DNA of 64,000 bases from Flavobacterium aquicola (lineage in GTDB: Bacteria; Bacteroidota; Bacteroidia; Flavobacteriales; Flavobacteriaceae), in contig NZ_QUNI01000003.1 in assembly GCF_003385115.1 (NCBI RefSeq), positions 1-64,000 of the forward strand, given 5' to 3'. Positions 8,555-17,080 of the stretch are shown in pieces (the first letter of the stretch is position 1; every line of letters starts with the position of its first letter). Below the pieces are notes generated by a model. That model saw only the letters and a program-made list of their open reading frames with translations, did not search any database and had not been told where the DNA came from. Made by a program: the position numbers and the translations under genes.

Positions 8555-9388
8555 ATGAATACAGCTAAATTTAAAACAGCAATTCTATTAATGGCAGTAA
8601 TGATTATTGGATTTTCATTTACTACTATAAATAAAGTAACGATAAAAGGTTCTGATACTATGGTTATTTTGTCTCAAAAATGGGCCGAAGTATATATGAA
8701 GAAAAAACCGGGGACTTCTATTCAGGTAACAGGCGGAGGTTCTGGAGTAGGATTGGCAGCTTTAATTAACGGATCAACAGATATTGCTAATTCCAGCCGT
8801 CCGATCAAATCATCTGAAATTGAGAAATTGAAATCAAAATACAATTCAATGGGAGTTGAAATTCCTTGTGCCAAAGACGGTTTATCAGTTTTTCTTAATA
8901 AAGGAAATACGGTTTCCGAATTGACTTTGAAACAGATAGGAGATATTTTTTCCGGTAAAATAACGAATTGGAAAGAAGTAGGCGGTGCCGATGCCAAAAT
9001 ACAATTGTATGGAAGAGAAAGCAGCTCAGGAACTTTCGAATTTTTTAAAGATCACGTAGTTAAAACTGATTTTTCGCCAAGATGCCAAACTCTGCCAGGT
9101 ACTGCAGCGATCGTTAATGCGGTTAAAAAAGACAAATACAGTATTGGTTACGGAGGTTCTGCTTATGCAGAAGGTGTGAAAGATTGTGCCGTGAAGAAAG
9201 ATGCTAAAAGCAAAGGTATTTTGCCATCAGTTGCATCAATCAAAAATAACAGTTATCCAATTACTAGGTACCTATATATGTACCTTAAAGCAAAACCAAC
9301 AGGAGAAACTAAAGCTTTTATCGACTGGATTTTGAGTTCTCAAGGTCAGGGTCTGATTGCCGAAGTTGGATATTATCCTTTAAAGTAA
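8555..9388 (+). CDS. pstS: PstS, periplasmic phosphate-binding protein
   Basis: 277 residues from the ATG at 8555; the preceding in-frame TTG falls inside the promoter. The signal segment is AILLMAVMIIGFSF. The mature part begins VTIKGSDTM and shows the ligand-site patterns of PstS: GGGSGVG, STDIANSSRPIK, LYGRESSSGTFEFF and GYGGSAYAEG. It has no lipobox, so it is a soluble periplasmic protein. It delivers phosphate to the PstC/PstA permease encoded downstream. It is separated from pstC by a hairpin at 9398-9434, which may reduce read-through so that more binding protein than permease is made. Confidence 0.93.
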   Translation: MNTAKFKTAILLMAVMIIGFSFTTINKVTIKGSDTMVILSQKWAEVYMKKKPGTSIQVTGGGSGVGLAALINGSTDIANSSRPIKSSEIEKLKSKYNSMGVEIPCAKDGLSVFLNKGNTVSELTLKQIGDIFSGKITNWKEVGGADAKIQLYGRESSSGTFEFFKDHVVKTDFSPRCQTLPGTAAIVNAVKKDKYSIGYGGSAYAEGVKDCAVKKDAKSKGILPSVASIKNNSYPITRYLYMYLKAKPTGETKAFIDWILSSQGQGLIAEVGYYPLK

Positions 9389-9397
9389 TACTACGTA

Positions 9398-9434
9398 AAA
9401 TATCCCTCATTTTATATTGAAACGGGGGATATTT
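9398..9434 (+). terminator. Hairpin between pstS and pstC (possible attenuator)
   Basis: AAATATCCC (9398-9406) pairs with GGGATATTT (9426-9434). No long T-run follows, so it may be an mRNA-stabilising 3' stem or partial terminator. A TATGTTTG at 9434-9441 fits the -7 consensus and could give pstC its own start, but I see no clear -33 partner. Confidence 0.45.
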
Positions 9435-9536
9435 ATGTTTGCAAAAATGAAACAAATACAACTGCAACATATTAAAAAACAGTCGGTAAATTTCTCTAAG
9501 CAGACATTTTTTTATACGAATTCCTAAATAAATAAA

Positions 9537-10748
9537 ATGAATTCTCCATCCCAATTATCTCCAAAAACAACCACTTTTACAGAAGAAAGCTTAAAGAAGC
9601 AGTTCAGGATTTCTGAGTTTCTTGCCGAAAAAATTATTTCATCTGTAGCGTTTTTATCTATAGCATTTATCTTTTTAATCTTCATTTTTGTTTTTAAAGA
9701 GTCATTGCCATTATTCAATTCTGAGTCTGGTTCCAAAGAAAAAACCGAGGCTTCAGTGATAACTGCTAATAAGCCAGAAACTTATGGAACTGCTTCCGAA
9801 GAATTGAAGCCCGAATCCTACGGTACCGAGCCAGAAGCTGAATTAAAACCAGAAACCTATGGTACAGAATCTGTTTCCAATGAAGAGCTGAAACCTGAAT
9901 CGTACGGTGATACTCCAAAAGAAGATTTATCTGTTTCCCCATCCGAGGAAACAACAGAAGTAGTTTCACAAAATCAAGAAGGAGCAGACAAGACTTGGAG
10001 TACTTTCTTCACTACAGAATGGGTGCCGGTATCTGATAATCCTAGATTTGGATTGTTAGGATTGTTGATAGGAACTTTGAAAGTCACTATTATCGCCATG
10101 CTTATTGCTGGTCCATTGGCTGTTTTGGCAGCTTTATACACTTCCTGTTTCGCTTCCAAAAGAGTTAAGGAAATCATTAAGCCTATTATCGAAATGCTGG
10201 CTGCTTTCCCATCAGTTGTTATTGGTTTTTTTGCTTTGATGGTATTGGCAAGTTTCTTTCAGGACGTTTTTGGATATGATTCCAGACTGAATGCTTTTAT
10301 TGGCGGAATAGCCATGGCTTTGGCAGCAATTCCAATTATTTATACTATTTCGGAAGATGCGCTGGCAGCTGTTCCGAAAACTTATACAGAAGCTAGTTTA
10401 GCTTTGGGAGCCAGTAAATGGCAGACTGCATTTTTTGTGGTTTTACCGGCAGCAACGCCTGGTATTTTTGCAGCGTTGCTGCTCGGAGTAGGAAGGGTTT
10501 TTGGGGAAACCATGATTGCGCTGATGGCCACAGGAAATGCAGCTTTAGTTTCTGCGAATCCTTTTGAAAGCGTGCGTACGTTTGCAGCAACCATCGGTTC
10601 TGAAATGGCCGAAACGGTTTTTGGAGAAACGCATTACAGTGTATTGTTTTTTATTGGCTCATTGCTTTTTATCTTCTCATTTGCATTAAATGCAGTAGCG
10701 GAGTTTTATGTGAAAGGTAAATTATTGAAAAAATTCCAAGGTAAATAG
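9537..10748 (+). CDS. pstC: PstC, phosphate ABC transporter permease with repeat insert
   Basis: 403 residues, longer than a usual PstC (about 300-330). The first membrane segment (about 33-54) is followed by an extra acidic, low-complexity stretch (about 62-152) that holds four copies of KPE(S/T)YG at residues 79-84, 91-96, 104-109 and 119-124, then a normal core. The permease core shows GTLKVTIIAMLIAGPLAVLAALY, the EAA loop (EASLALGASKWQT) and GVGRVFGETM. It forms the inner-membrane channel with PstA. The insert should lie in the periplasm between the first two membrane segments. The pstA start follows the stop by two bases, so the genes are translationally linked. Confidence 0.92.
   Translation: MNSPSQLSPKTTTFTEESLKKQFRISEFLAEKIISSVAFLSIAFIFLIFIFVFKESLPLFNSESGSKEKTEASVITANKPETYGTASEELKPESYGTEPEAELKPETYGTESVSNEELKPESYGDTPKEDLSVSPSEETTEVVSQNQEGADKTWSTFFTTEWVPVSDNPRFGLLGLLIGTLKVTIIAMLIAGPLAVLAALYTSCFASKRVKEIIKPIIEMLAAFPSVVIGFFALMVLASFFQDVFGYDSRLNAFIGGIAMALAAIPIIYTISEDALAAVPKTYTEASLALGASKWQTAFFVVLPAATPGIFAALLLGVGRVFGETMIALMATGNAALVSANPFESVRTFAATIGSEMAETVFGETHYSVLFFIGSLLFIFSFALNAVAEFYVKGKLLKKFQGK
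9771..9908 (+). repeat. Four-copy KPE(S/T)YG-coding repeat inside pstC
   Basis: Imperfect in-frame repeats of about 36-45 bp encode KPETYG or KPESYG followed by an acidic linker (for example TASEEL, TEPEAEL). The codons for repeated residues vary, so the repeat is kept at protein level rather than being a recent DNA duplication. Confidence 0.8.
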
Positions 10749-10750
10749 TT

Positions 10751-11695
10751 ATGGATACAGTTGTAAATCAAACAGAAAATCAATTTTTTTCCAGTAAAAA
10801 AAATGTTTCAGAAACAAAAGGGAAATTTTTCATTGGGATAACCCAATTGGCTGTAATCCTTATTATTGCTATCCTTTTTATTATATTGGGAATTATAGTA
10901 TATCAAGGCCGTACCAAATTTTCCTGGGAATTTATTTCTTCTTTTCCAACCAACGGAATGACCGAAGGAGGAATTTTTCCAGCCTTAATCGGAACTTTTA
11001 TTTTGGTTATAGTAATGTCTATTGCAGCAGTTCCTTTCGGTACTATTACAGCACTTTACTTGACAGAATATGCCGGTGAAAATTCTAAATTTGCGGCAGC
11101 GGTTCGATTTTCAGTACGCACTTTGGCTGTTGTGCCTTCTATTATATTTGGTCTTTTTGGACTTGGATTTTTCATACAGTTTATCGGTGCAGGTGCTGAT
11201 ACCGTTCTCAATGACGGACAGCTTCGCTGGGGACAGCCTAATATTCTTTGGGCAAGTTTAACGATGTCTTTATTAACGCTGCCGGTTATTATCGTTTCTG
11301 TCGAAGAAGCTCTAAAAACGATTCCGAGAGAAATGAGAGAAGCAAGTCTTGCACTTGGTGCAACTAAATGGCAGACAATCCGCAAAGTGATTCTGCCCGA
11401 ATCGGTATCCGGAATTATGACGGGAACTATTCTTGCGGTAAGCAGGGGAGCGGGCGAAGTTGCACCAATTCTGTTTACGGGAGCAGCATACTATTTGGCT
11501 ACATTGCCAGGCTCTTTGAGCGATCAATTTATGAATTTGGGATACCATATTTATATTATGTCGACCCAGTCTTCGGATGTGGAGAAAACAATGCCGATAC
11601 AGTTTGCTACTACTTTGGTGCTGTTAATTTTGACATTATCACTAAATGTTGTTGCAGTAATTATCAGAGCAAGAATCAGAAGAAAAGCGAAATAA
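10751..11695 (+). CDS. pstA: PstA, phosphate ABC transporter permease
   Basis: 314 residues, normal for the family. A hydrophilic N-terminus (about 1-25) is followed by six predicted membrane segments. Diagnostic parts are GIFPALIGTFILVIVMS, the EAA-type loop (EASLALGATKWQTIRKVILPES) and SRGAGEVAPILFTGAAYY. It pairs with PstC to form the phosphate channel driven by PstB. It starts two bases after the pstC stop and is followed 40 bp later by pstB, so it belongs to the pstCAB operon. Confidence 0.93.
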   Translation: MDTVVNQTENQFFSSKKNVSETKGKFFIGITQLAVILIIAILFIILGIIVYQGRTKFSWEFISSFPTNGMTEGGIFPALIGTFILVIVMSIAAVPFGTITALYLTEYAGENSKFAAAVRFSVRTLAVVPSIIFGLFGLGFFIQFIGAGADTVLNDGQLRWGQPNILWASLTMSLLTLPVIIVSVEEALKTIPREMREASLALGATKWQTIRKVILPESVSGIMTGTILAVSRGAGEVAPILFTGAAYYLATLPGSLSDQFMNLGYHIYIMSTQSSDVEKTMPIQFATTLVLLILTLSLNVVAVIIRARIRRKAK

Positions 11696-11735
11696 TAATT
11701 TGCTCATAAAAAAATTATCCTTTTAGATATAAAAT

Positions 11736-12494
11736 ATGAAAGACATAAAAATAAAAGTTAATGATTTATCACTGTATTACGGTGAAAAAAAAGCACTTAA
11801 CGAAATCACAATGGAAATTCCTGCCAATAAAGTGACTGCCTTGATTGGACCTTCGGGCTGTGGGAAATCTACTTTTTTGAGATGTATCAACAGAATGAAT
11901 GATTTGATTCCGAATGTTTCTATTAAAGGCGAAATGCTTGTGGAAGGAATTGATATTTACAATAAAAATGTTGATGTTGTTAATATCCGCAAAAAGATTG
12001 GAATGGTTTTTCAAAAGTCCAATCCTTTTCCAAAATCTATTTATGAAAATATTGCTTACGGTCCAAGAATCAACGGTATAAAAGATAAAACGCAGTTGGA
12101 TGAAATTGTAGAAACCTCTTTGCGTCAGGCTGCTATCTGGGACGAGCTGAAAGATAGATTGGACGACTCTGCACTTGGGCTTTCGGGCGGTCAGCAACAA
12201 CGTTTGTGTATAGGGAGAACATTGGCGGTAAGCCCAGACATTATTTTGATGGATGAGCCAGCCAGTGCATTAGACCCTATTTCTACTTCGAAAATTGAGG
12301 AACTGATACATCAGTTAAAAGAGCAGTACACCATCATAATTGTTACTCATAATATGCAGCAGGCCGCCAGAACGAGCGACCAGACCGCTTTCTTTTATAT
12401 GGGGAATCTGATAGAAATGGGGAAAACAAATTCGATATTTACAAATCCTGTTCAAAAACAAACCGAAGATTATATTACAGGAAGATTTGGATAA
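11736..12494 (+). CDS. pstB: PstB, phosphate ABC transporter ATPase
   Basis: 252 residues, the usual size. Walker A is GPSGCGKST (38-46), the signature is LSGGQQQR starting at 149, Walker B is IILMDEP (169-175), and the switch histidine follows in [11 protein letters not shown]. The phrase [10 protein letters not shown] after Walker A and AYGPRINGI in the helical domain are typical of PstB rather than other ABC ATPases. It energises phosphate import through PstC/PstA and, with PhoU, reports transport status to PhoR. Confidence 0.95.
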   Translation: MKDIKIKVNDLSLYYGEKKALNEITMEIPANKVTALIGPSGCGKSTFLRCINRMNDLIPNVSIKGEMLVEGIDIYNKNVDVVNIRKKIGMVFQKSNPFPKSIYENIAYGPRINGIKDKTQLDEIVETSLRQAAIWDELKDRLDDSALGLSGGQQQRLCIGRTLAVSPDIILMDEPASALDPISTSKIEELIHQLKEQYTIIIVTHNMQQAARTSDQTAFFYMGNLIEMGKTNSIFTNPVQKQTEDYITGRFG

Positions 12495-12581
12495 TTGTTT
12501 AAAATTAGTTTAATATGGTTTGATTGTTTAGTTCTCGGGGAGTGATGTTTATTCGTTATTTAGTATAATTTCCCTTGAATT

Positions 12582-12638
12582 ATTAAACTTTTAAACTTTT
12601 AAACATTTAAACAATTTTAAATTTTTTAAACTTTTAAA
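12582..12638 (+). repeat. AT-rich direct repeats upstream of phoU
   Basis: Five or so copies of a (T)TTTAAAC(T) octamer follow one another directly in the 153-bp gap between pstB and phoU. They may be simple slippage products or affect spacing of a phoU promoter. No TTAACAT box is seen here. Confidence 0.5.
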
Positions 12639-12647
12639 TAAAAAAAG

Positions 12648-13328
12648 ATGACATCACATTTCGAAATAGAATTAGAAAAATTAAAAGGCATTATTGAAAA
12701 AATCGGACAGCTGGCAGAAAGCCAAGTCAGTGAGTCTGTCAAGATACTTCTGCAGGAGCCGGGTGTGGCTGAAGAGAAAATCATAAAGAAAACGGAAAGC
12801 AAAATCGATAAACTGGATGTCAAGATTGACGAAATCTGTCAGAGTATCTTTGCACTGCAACAGCCAGTAGCTTCGGATCTGCGTTTTATTATGTCGGCAA
12901 TGCAGATTAGCAATGAGATTGAGCGTATTGGTGATTTATCTTTAAGCATTGTAAAAAAGGCAAAAAACATAAAAGAAAAGCACGATTTGATTGTGAAGTT
13001 TTCTGTTGGCGATATAACCAAACAGGTGGAATTGATTACTGCAAAAACAAACAATTATTTTTTAACGCGTCAGGAAAGCACGATTGGAGAGATATTTGTT
13101 TTGAGCAAAGAAATCAAAAACAAATCGGAAGGTACCATTCATGAAATTATCAATGAAATGAAAACGAATTCCAAGGCGGTTGTTTCTGGAACGAATCTGA
13201 TAATTGTTTTAAAACATTTGGAACGCATTTCAGAGCATTGTACTAACATCGCGGAGTATGTTTATTTTATGGTCAATGCCAAAATTATCAAGCATGATAA
13301 AATAGATGATATACTGCCTAGAGAATAA
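12648..13328 (+). CDS. phoU: PhoU, phosphate signalling regulator
   Basis: 226 residues forming two PhoU three-helix repeats. The sequence shows the paired metal-binding style motif of the family: ESKIDKLDVKIDEIC in the first half and ISNEIERIGDLSLSIVKKA, with HLERISEHCTNIAEYVYFMV in the second half. PhoU couples the Pst transporter to the PhoR kinase and represses the regulon when phosphate is plentiful. It ends the cluster: a strong terminator follows. The 153-bp gap from pstB is AT-rich, so phoU may have an extra promoter. Confidence 0.92.
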   Translation: MTSHFEIELEKLKGIIEKIGQLAESQVSESVKILLQEPGVAEEKIIKKTESKIDKLDVKIDEICQSIFALQQPVASDLRFIMSAMQISNEIERIGDLSLSIVKKAKNIKEKHDLIVKFSVGDITKQVELITAKTNNYFLTRQESTIGEIFVLSKEIKNKSEGTIHEIINEMKTNSKAVVSGTNLIIVLKHLERISEHCTNIAEYVYFMVNAKIIKHDKIDDILPRE

Positions 13329-13363
13329 TTTTTCTTTTGGAATTTAAAGGGTTTTAAAAAGGC

Positions 13364-13393
13364 GGAGCTACTGTGGTGGCTCCGACTTTTTTT
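13364..13393 (+). terminator. Terminator after phoU
   Basis: GGAGCTAC (13364-13371) pairs with GTGGCTCC (13376-13383), one G-T pair, loop TGTG, followed by seven T. It closes the pst-phoU operon. Confidence 0.85.
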
Positions 13394-13447
13394 ATTGGTT
13401 TTTTCGGAGTTTTGGATTCTGTGGGCTTTGTGTTTTTGAGTCTTGGT

Positions 13448-13482
13448 GCAAAATTGAGCTCGCCAAGGCGCAGAGACGCGAA
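13448..13482. repeat. Half copy of the GCAAAGACGC-type intergenic repeat
   Basis: The stretch with GCCAAGGCGCAGAGACGCG resembles one arm of the palindrome at 52743-52810. The other arm is missing. The surrounding gap (13394-13510) otherwise shows nothing. Confidence 0.5.
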
Positions 13483-13510
13483 GTACTGAATGATAAAAGG
13501 GAAATTTATA

Positions 13511-13545
13511 TTTTGTAGGTTTGTGACTGTTATTTCTTATATTTG
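13511..13545 (+). promoter_or_regulatory. Conserved promoter module, copy 1 (heads the 13.7-14.9 kb genes)
   Basis: This 35-bp block matches 32 of 35 bases of the reverse complement of 19955-19989. It contains TTTG motifs and ends in TATATTTG, a perfect -7 element (TAnnTTTG). It is followed, 72 nt later, by a second conserved block (13617-13644). Confidence 0.7.
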
Positions 13546-13616
13546 GGAATGATAGAAAGATATAGCTTTCAGACTAAGCTATCTAAATTGGAATTATATG
13601 TCTGATTTTTATCAGA

Positions 13617-13644
13617 CATATATACAAGTTATCGGTAATTTAAC
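13617..13644 (+). other. Conserved leader block, copy 1 (attI-like candidate)
   Basis: The pattern CATATATA..CAAGTTA followed by (T/C)C(G/A)G(T/C)AATT and AAC is shared with the minus strand of 19855-19885, at nearly the same distance (about 70 nt) from the shared promoter. It ends in ATTTAAC, which fits the RYYYAAC core of integron recombination sites. The role is inferred from position only. Confidence 0.4.
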
Positions 13645-13686
13645 ACACCCGTAACCACTTATGTTTAACATTATAAAAAATATAAA

Positions 13687-14223
13687 ATGACTTTATTTTC
13701 TAAATATGAATATTTGAAACAAAACAGACTTTCAGATGTTATAAGATTAATTTCTGTTCTTGGTATCGACGATAATTATTCATTTAGAAAGAATGATGGA
13801 TTGACTAAAACATTAAATGGCAAACCTAAATCGGCAAAAGACTGGTTTGAAATTGCAACAGAACATCCAGAATTTTTCAAATTCAATGTAGCCGGAGATA
13901 GTGTCGTTTTGTTATTTAGGTCATTAGTAAAACCAGATTTAAATGATAAGCGTGAACCACTGTCAATTGACCAAACACAAAAACTAATTGATCAAGCTAT
14001 AACTCTTCACGATAAGCAAATTGCACGATTACAGAAAAATAGTTTTTTAATGCCAATTATCACTGCAATTATTGCATCATTAACAACAGGAATAATTGCA
14101 TATTTTACTTTGAAAAGTAATAACGAATCAATTAAAAATATTGACAAAAAGGTAGATAATATAGTTTTGATGATGAAACAGAATTCTAATTCGGAAAAAG
14201 ACAAATCTGTTAAAAAAAAATAA
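13687..14223 (+). CDS. Unknown protein with single C-terminal membrane segment
   Basis: 178 residues. The N-terminal ~100 residues are soluble-looking (MTLFSKYEYLKQNRLSDVIRL), with no motif I recognise. One membrane segment (about 119-139, MPIITAIIASLTTGIIAYF) is followed by a charged, probably coiled tail ending in a lysine run. The layout suggests an inner-membrane-anchored cytoplasmic domain. It is the first gene after promoter module copy 1 and is followed 55 bp later by another unknown gene on the same strand, so the two probably form a unit. The gene is AT-rich like the other accessory genes nearby. The function is unknown. Confidence 0.7.
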   Translation: MTLFSKYEYLKQNRLSDVIRLISVLGIDDNYSFRKNDGLTKTLNGKPKSAKDWFEIATEHPEFFKFNVAGDSVVLLFRSLVKPDLNDKREPLSIDQTQKLIDQAITLHDKQIARLQKNSFLMPIITAIIASLTTGIIAYFTLKSNNESIKNIDKKVDNIVLMMKQNSNSEKDKSVKKK

Positions 14224-14278
14224 ATTACCGCTAACACACGCTACAAGCGCGAAAACCTCTTGTTTAAAATCAAAATTT

Positions 14279-14935
14279 ATGCACTCAATTCATCTAATTT
14301 GTACCACTCATGCAGAAAACGGTATGTGTAGTTCATCTGAATTGCTAAAACTTTTTAAACAGATTGAGCCAGAAGTAATATTTGAAGAACTTCCACCTTC
14401 ATTTTATGAAAAATTTTATATAGCAAAAAGGCAGAGCAATTTAGAGACTAGCGCAATTATTATGTACTTGAAAAGTGCTCAATTTAGGCATGTTCCAGTG
14501 GATTTTGAGGATATTCCAAGCGAAACTTTTTTTCAAAATTATAAAAAACTAATTAGTAAGGTTGAAGGAAGTCTTAATAGAAATGGGTTTGATTTTAGAA
14601 ACCTCATTGATCAAAAAAGAAATTATACTTACTCATATGGGTTCAGTTTTATAAATAGTGATGATTGTATGAGAATCAATGATGGAATCTATGGTGCTAT
14701 TCAAAACGAAGTTCAAGAATTAAATGATGAAAATTTTAAGGAAATATTTAACTGCTGGAATGATGTAAATGAAAAGCGTGAAAATGTTATGCTTCAAAAT
14801 ATCTATGATTTCAGTAAAAGATATGAATATAAAAAAGCAATTTTCATGATTGGTCACGCACATCGCAAATCAATAATTTCAAAAATTAAAGATTGTAATG
14901 AAAGTCAAGAAATAAAATTAAATTGGATATACTAA
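14279..14935 (+). CDS. Possible TraB/TIKI-like protein
   Basis: 218 residues. The start HLICTTHAENGMCSSSELL, the phrase PEVIFEELPPS (about 30-40) and the late MIGHAHRKS (about 190-198) recall the TraB/PrgY/TIKI fold, whose members carry a GTAH-like motif near the start, a PD-V--EL motif and a conserved H near the end. That similarity is by eye and distant, so the call is tentative. No signal peptide or membrane segment is visible. It is the second gene of the locus headed by promoter module copy 1, and its 3' end runs into the 189-bp tandem repeats. Confidence 0.5.
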   Translation: MHSIHLICTTHAENGMCSSSELLKLFKQIEPEVIFEELPPSFYEKFYIAKRQSNLETSAIIMYLKSAQFRHVPVDFEDIPSETFFQNYKKLISKVEGSLNRNGFDFRNLIDQKRNYTYSYGFSFINSDDCMRINDGIYGAIQNEVQELNDENFKEIFNCWNDVNEKRENVMLQNIYDFSKRYEYKKAIFMIGHAHRKSIISKIKDCNESQEIKLNWIY

Positions 14936-14982
14936 AGCGTCAGCATCTAACATTTTTTGACATCCCAATATTCCGTAAACTT

Positions 14983-15650
14983 GTCATGCTGACGAAGGAA
15001 GCATCCCCACAAGTTGCTCGACAAAGATAATCGCAAACGTTGCGAAATACCATGCGGAGATGCTTCCTTCATCAGCATGACAAATATTGGGTGGTGTTGT
15101 GTGAAATATTTGAAATGCATTTGCTTCATTCCTCGCAATAACTTTTTTACGTCTCAACATTCCGCAAACTTGTCATGCTGACGTAGGAAGCATTCCCACA
15201 AGTTACTCGACAAAGATAATCGCAAACGTTGTGGAATATCAAGCGGAGATGCTTCCTACGTCAGCATGACAATATTGGGTGTTGTTGTGTGAAATATTTG
15301 AAATGCGTTTGTTTCGTTCCTCGTAATGACGTTTTAACGTCCTAACATTCCGCAAACTTGTCATGCTGACGAAGGAAGCATCGCCACAAGTTACTCGACA
15401 AAGATAATCGCAAACGTTGCCGAATACTATGCGGAGATGCTTCCTTCGTCAGCATGACAATATTGGGTGCTGTTGTGTGAAATAATTTGAAATGCGTTTG
15501 TTTCGTTCCTCGCAATGACGTTTTTTGACATTCCAACATTCCACAAACTTGTCATGCTGACGAAGGAAGCATCCCCACAAGTTACTCGACAAAGGTAGTC
15601 ACAAACGTTGCGGAATACTATGCGGAGATGCTTCCTTCGTCAGCATGATA
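14983..15650. repeat. Four tandem 189-bp units each with a long hairpin
   Basis: The unit start (GTCATGCTGAC) recurs at 14983, 15172, 15360 and 15551, giving periods of 189, 188 and 191 bp. Each unit has two 22-nt arms that pair across a loop of about 55 nt (arms close near 15081, 15270, 15458 and 15650), then a ~90-bp linker containing GTTCCTCGCAATGACG or variants. The fourth copy lacks most of the linker. In unit 2 an A-to-T change in the left arm is matched by T-to-A in the right arm, restoring the pair. No gene is supported here; the open frames at 14947-15138 and 15342-15539 are by-products of the repeat. Confidence 0.9.
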
Positions 15651-15710
15651 ATATTGGGTGCTATTGTGTGAAATATTAGTATCTCTGCAAAAAATCAAAA
15701 TCTCTTTCTT

Positions 15711-15790
15711 TAGCCCCGATTGAAGTGGAAATCCTTGTGGGCTGGGGTTCAGCCCACAAGATTGTAACGGAAAGCGGGACCAATGCTTCC
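15711..15790 (+). ncRNA. Dispersed structured element, copy A (Flavo-1-like candidate)
   Basis: Conserved flanks (TAGCCC(C/T)GAT, then AGTGGAAATCCTT; later GATTG, AACGGA and AGC(A/G)GGA) surround a hairpin that differs from the second copy at 37927-38006: here GTGGGCTG pairs across GGGTT with CAGCCCAC. Constant ends with a variable stem suggest an RNA structure. Elements of this appearance are frequent in Flavobacterium genomes and may correspond to the Flavo-1 RNA motif, which I could not check. Confidence 0.5.
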
Positions 15791-15837
15791 TGAAAATGCC
15801 TAATCTTTCTGCTCCTAAAAATTTTAATTGCAGTTCT

Positions 15838-16899
15838 TTAAAAGACTTTGAACAGTTCTTCCCAATTGACGGTGCTTTCTAGTTTTGGCAGTCCTTGATA
15901 ATGATCAATTTTTGAAATATCTTCGATTTTAAAGCGCTCTTGGCAGGTAAAGGGAACAAGACCTTCTTCCTGTAGTTTTTCGGCGAGATAAACTTGCTCG
16001 TATTGACCAGGAGTGGGGATGAAGAAAGCTTTTTTGTTCAGTTTTACCAAATCCATGATTGTGGTGTAGCCGGATCGGCAGAGGACTTTTTCGCTTTCGT
16101 TGAAGGTGTGTTCCAGCTGTCGGGTTTTCATGAAATTATAGTAGGTTACATTTCCTATCTGTTCTTTCTTTTGCTCGGCTTCGATTATTCCTTTTATGAA
16201 AACGACTTTTCCTTCGTAACGTTTTACTTCTTCGGTAAGGTGGGCTTCCAATAATCCGCGCTGAGGTTCGGGGCCGGATAAAATAATCATTAGGTCATAC
16301 TGGATGGGTAATGCCATTTTGTGCATTCGGCTCAATGGTCCCAGATAGTTTAGCGTTAGTGAATTGTCCTTTAAATGCCCCAGTTTTCCGGTAAGATTTA
16401 ATTCGGAATTGACGTCGGGAATCCAGCAGGCGGTATATTTTTTTATGATGTGCTGGTGTATTTTGCTGGTTAGCCAAGTGGTGTTTCCGGTCAGGACATT
16501 CAGCTGGTGCGTGATAAAGACAGACGGGATTTTTTTGCTGTATACTCCGAGTCGGTTGTCTGATATGATTCCGCCGATTTGGTGTTTTTTAATCCATTTT
16601 TTTACAATTTTTTTCTCTTCGCTGATGGCTTCGAGCATTCGGGGTAAGCTTTTTATTAGTTTCCATTTAAAGTTTTTGCCGTTTTTGGCATATTCGATTT
16701 GGTACGAAGGTAATTCGAGGGTTTTTAGGTATGGAAACTCTTTGCGAAGCAACTCAAGAGCTATCCCATCGGAAGCAATTATGGGTGTAAAGTTATTTTC
16801 CTGCAATGCTTTGATTATTGGGATACAGCGGGTAGCATGGCCTAGTCCCCAGTTTAAGGGCGCTACTAAAATGGTTTTATTTTCGGAGTTCAAATTCAT
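15838..16899 (-). CDS. MurG-like glycosyltransferase
   Basis: 353 residues from the ATG at 16899. The N-terminal domain opens with ILVAPLNWGLGHATR, the glycine-rich GHATR loop of GT-B enzymes of the MurG/GT28 type. The C-terminal domain has LMIILSGPEPQRG and the nucleotide-sugar site CRSGYTTIMDLVKLNKKAFFIPTPGQYEQ. It should move a sugar from a nucleotide donor to a lipid or sugar acceptor at the inner face of the membrane. It is not MurG itself by context: no peptidoglycan genes are near. It stands alone on the minus strand between the 189-bp repeats and the cassette-like region. Confidence 0.82.
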   Translation of the reverse strand: MNLNSENKTILVAPLNWGLGHATRCIPIIKALQENNFTPIIASDGIALELLRKEFPYLKTLELPSYQIEYAKNGKNFKWKLIKSLPRMLEAISEEKKIVKKWIKKHQIGGIISDNRLGVYSKKIPSVFITHQLNVLTGNTTWLTSKIHQHIIKKYTACWIPDVNSELNLTGKLGHLKDNSLTLNYLGPLSRMHKMALPIQYDLMIILSGPEPQRGLLEAHLTEEVKRYEGKVVFIKGIIEAEQKKEQIGNVTYYNFMKTRQLEHTFNESEKVLCRSGYTTIMDLVKLNKKAFFIPTPGQYEQVYLAEKLQEEGLVPFTCQERFKIEDISKIDHYQGLPKLESTVNWEELFKVF

Positions 16900-17080
16900 G
16901 TGCAAGTCTTAGGGTTTAGTTGTAAGGCTAAGATACTTGGTGTGTTGCTTTTTAATGTTTGCAATGTATTACTAAAAGATTATTTTAAACGATAAGGCAG
17001 CGTTTTATTTTTGGAGTAATACACATAACAGATTTTAAAAGCTTCATTGTAAGAAGTTCATGTAATAGTATTAAATTACA

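Noticed and set aside
14947-15539. Two minus-strand open frames (14947-15138 and 15342-15539) with similar peptides
   Set aside because: They are by-products of the 189-bp repeat, which is open in that frame by chance. They have no independent start signals and include both hairpin arms.
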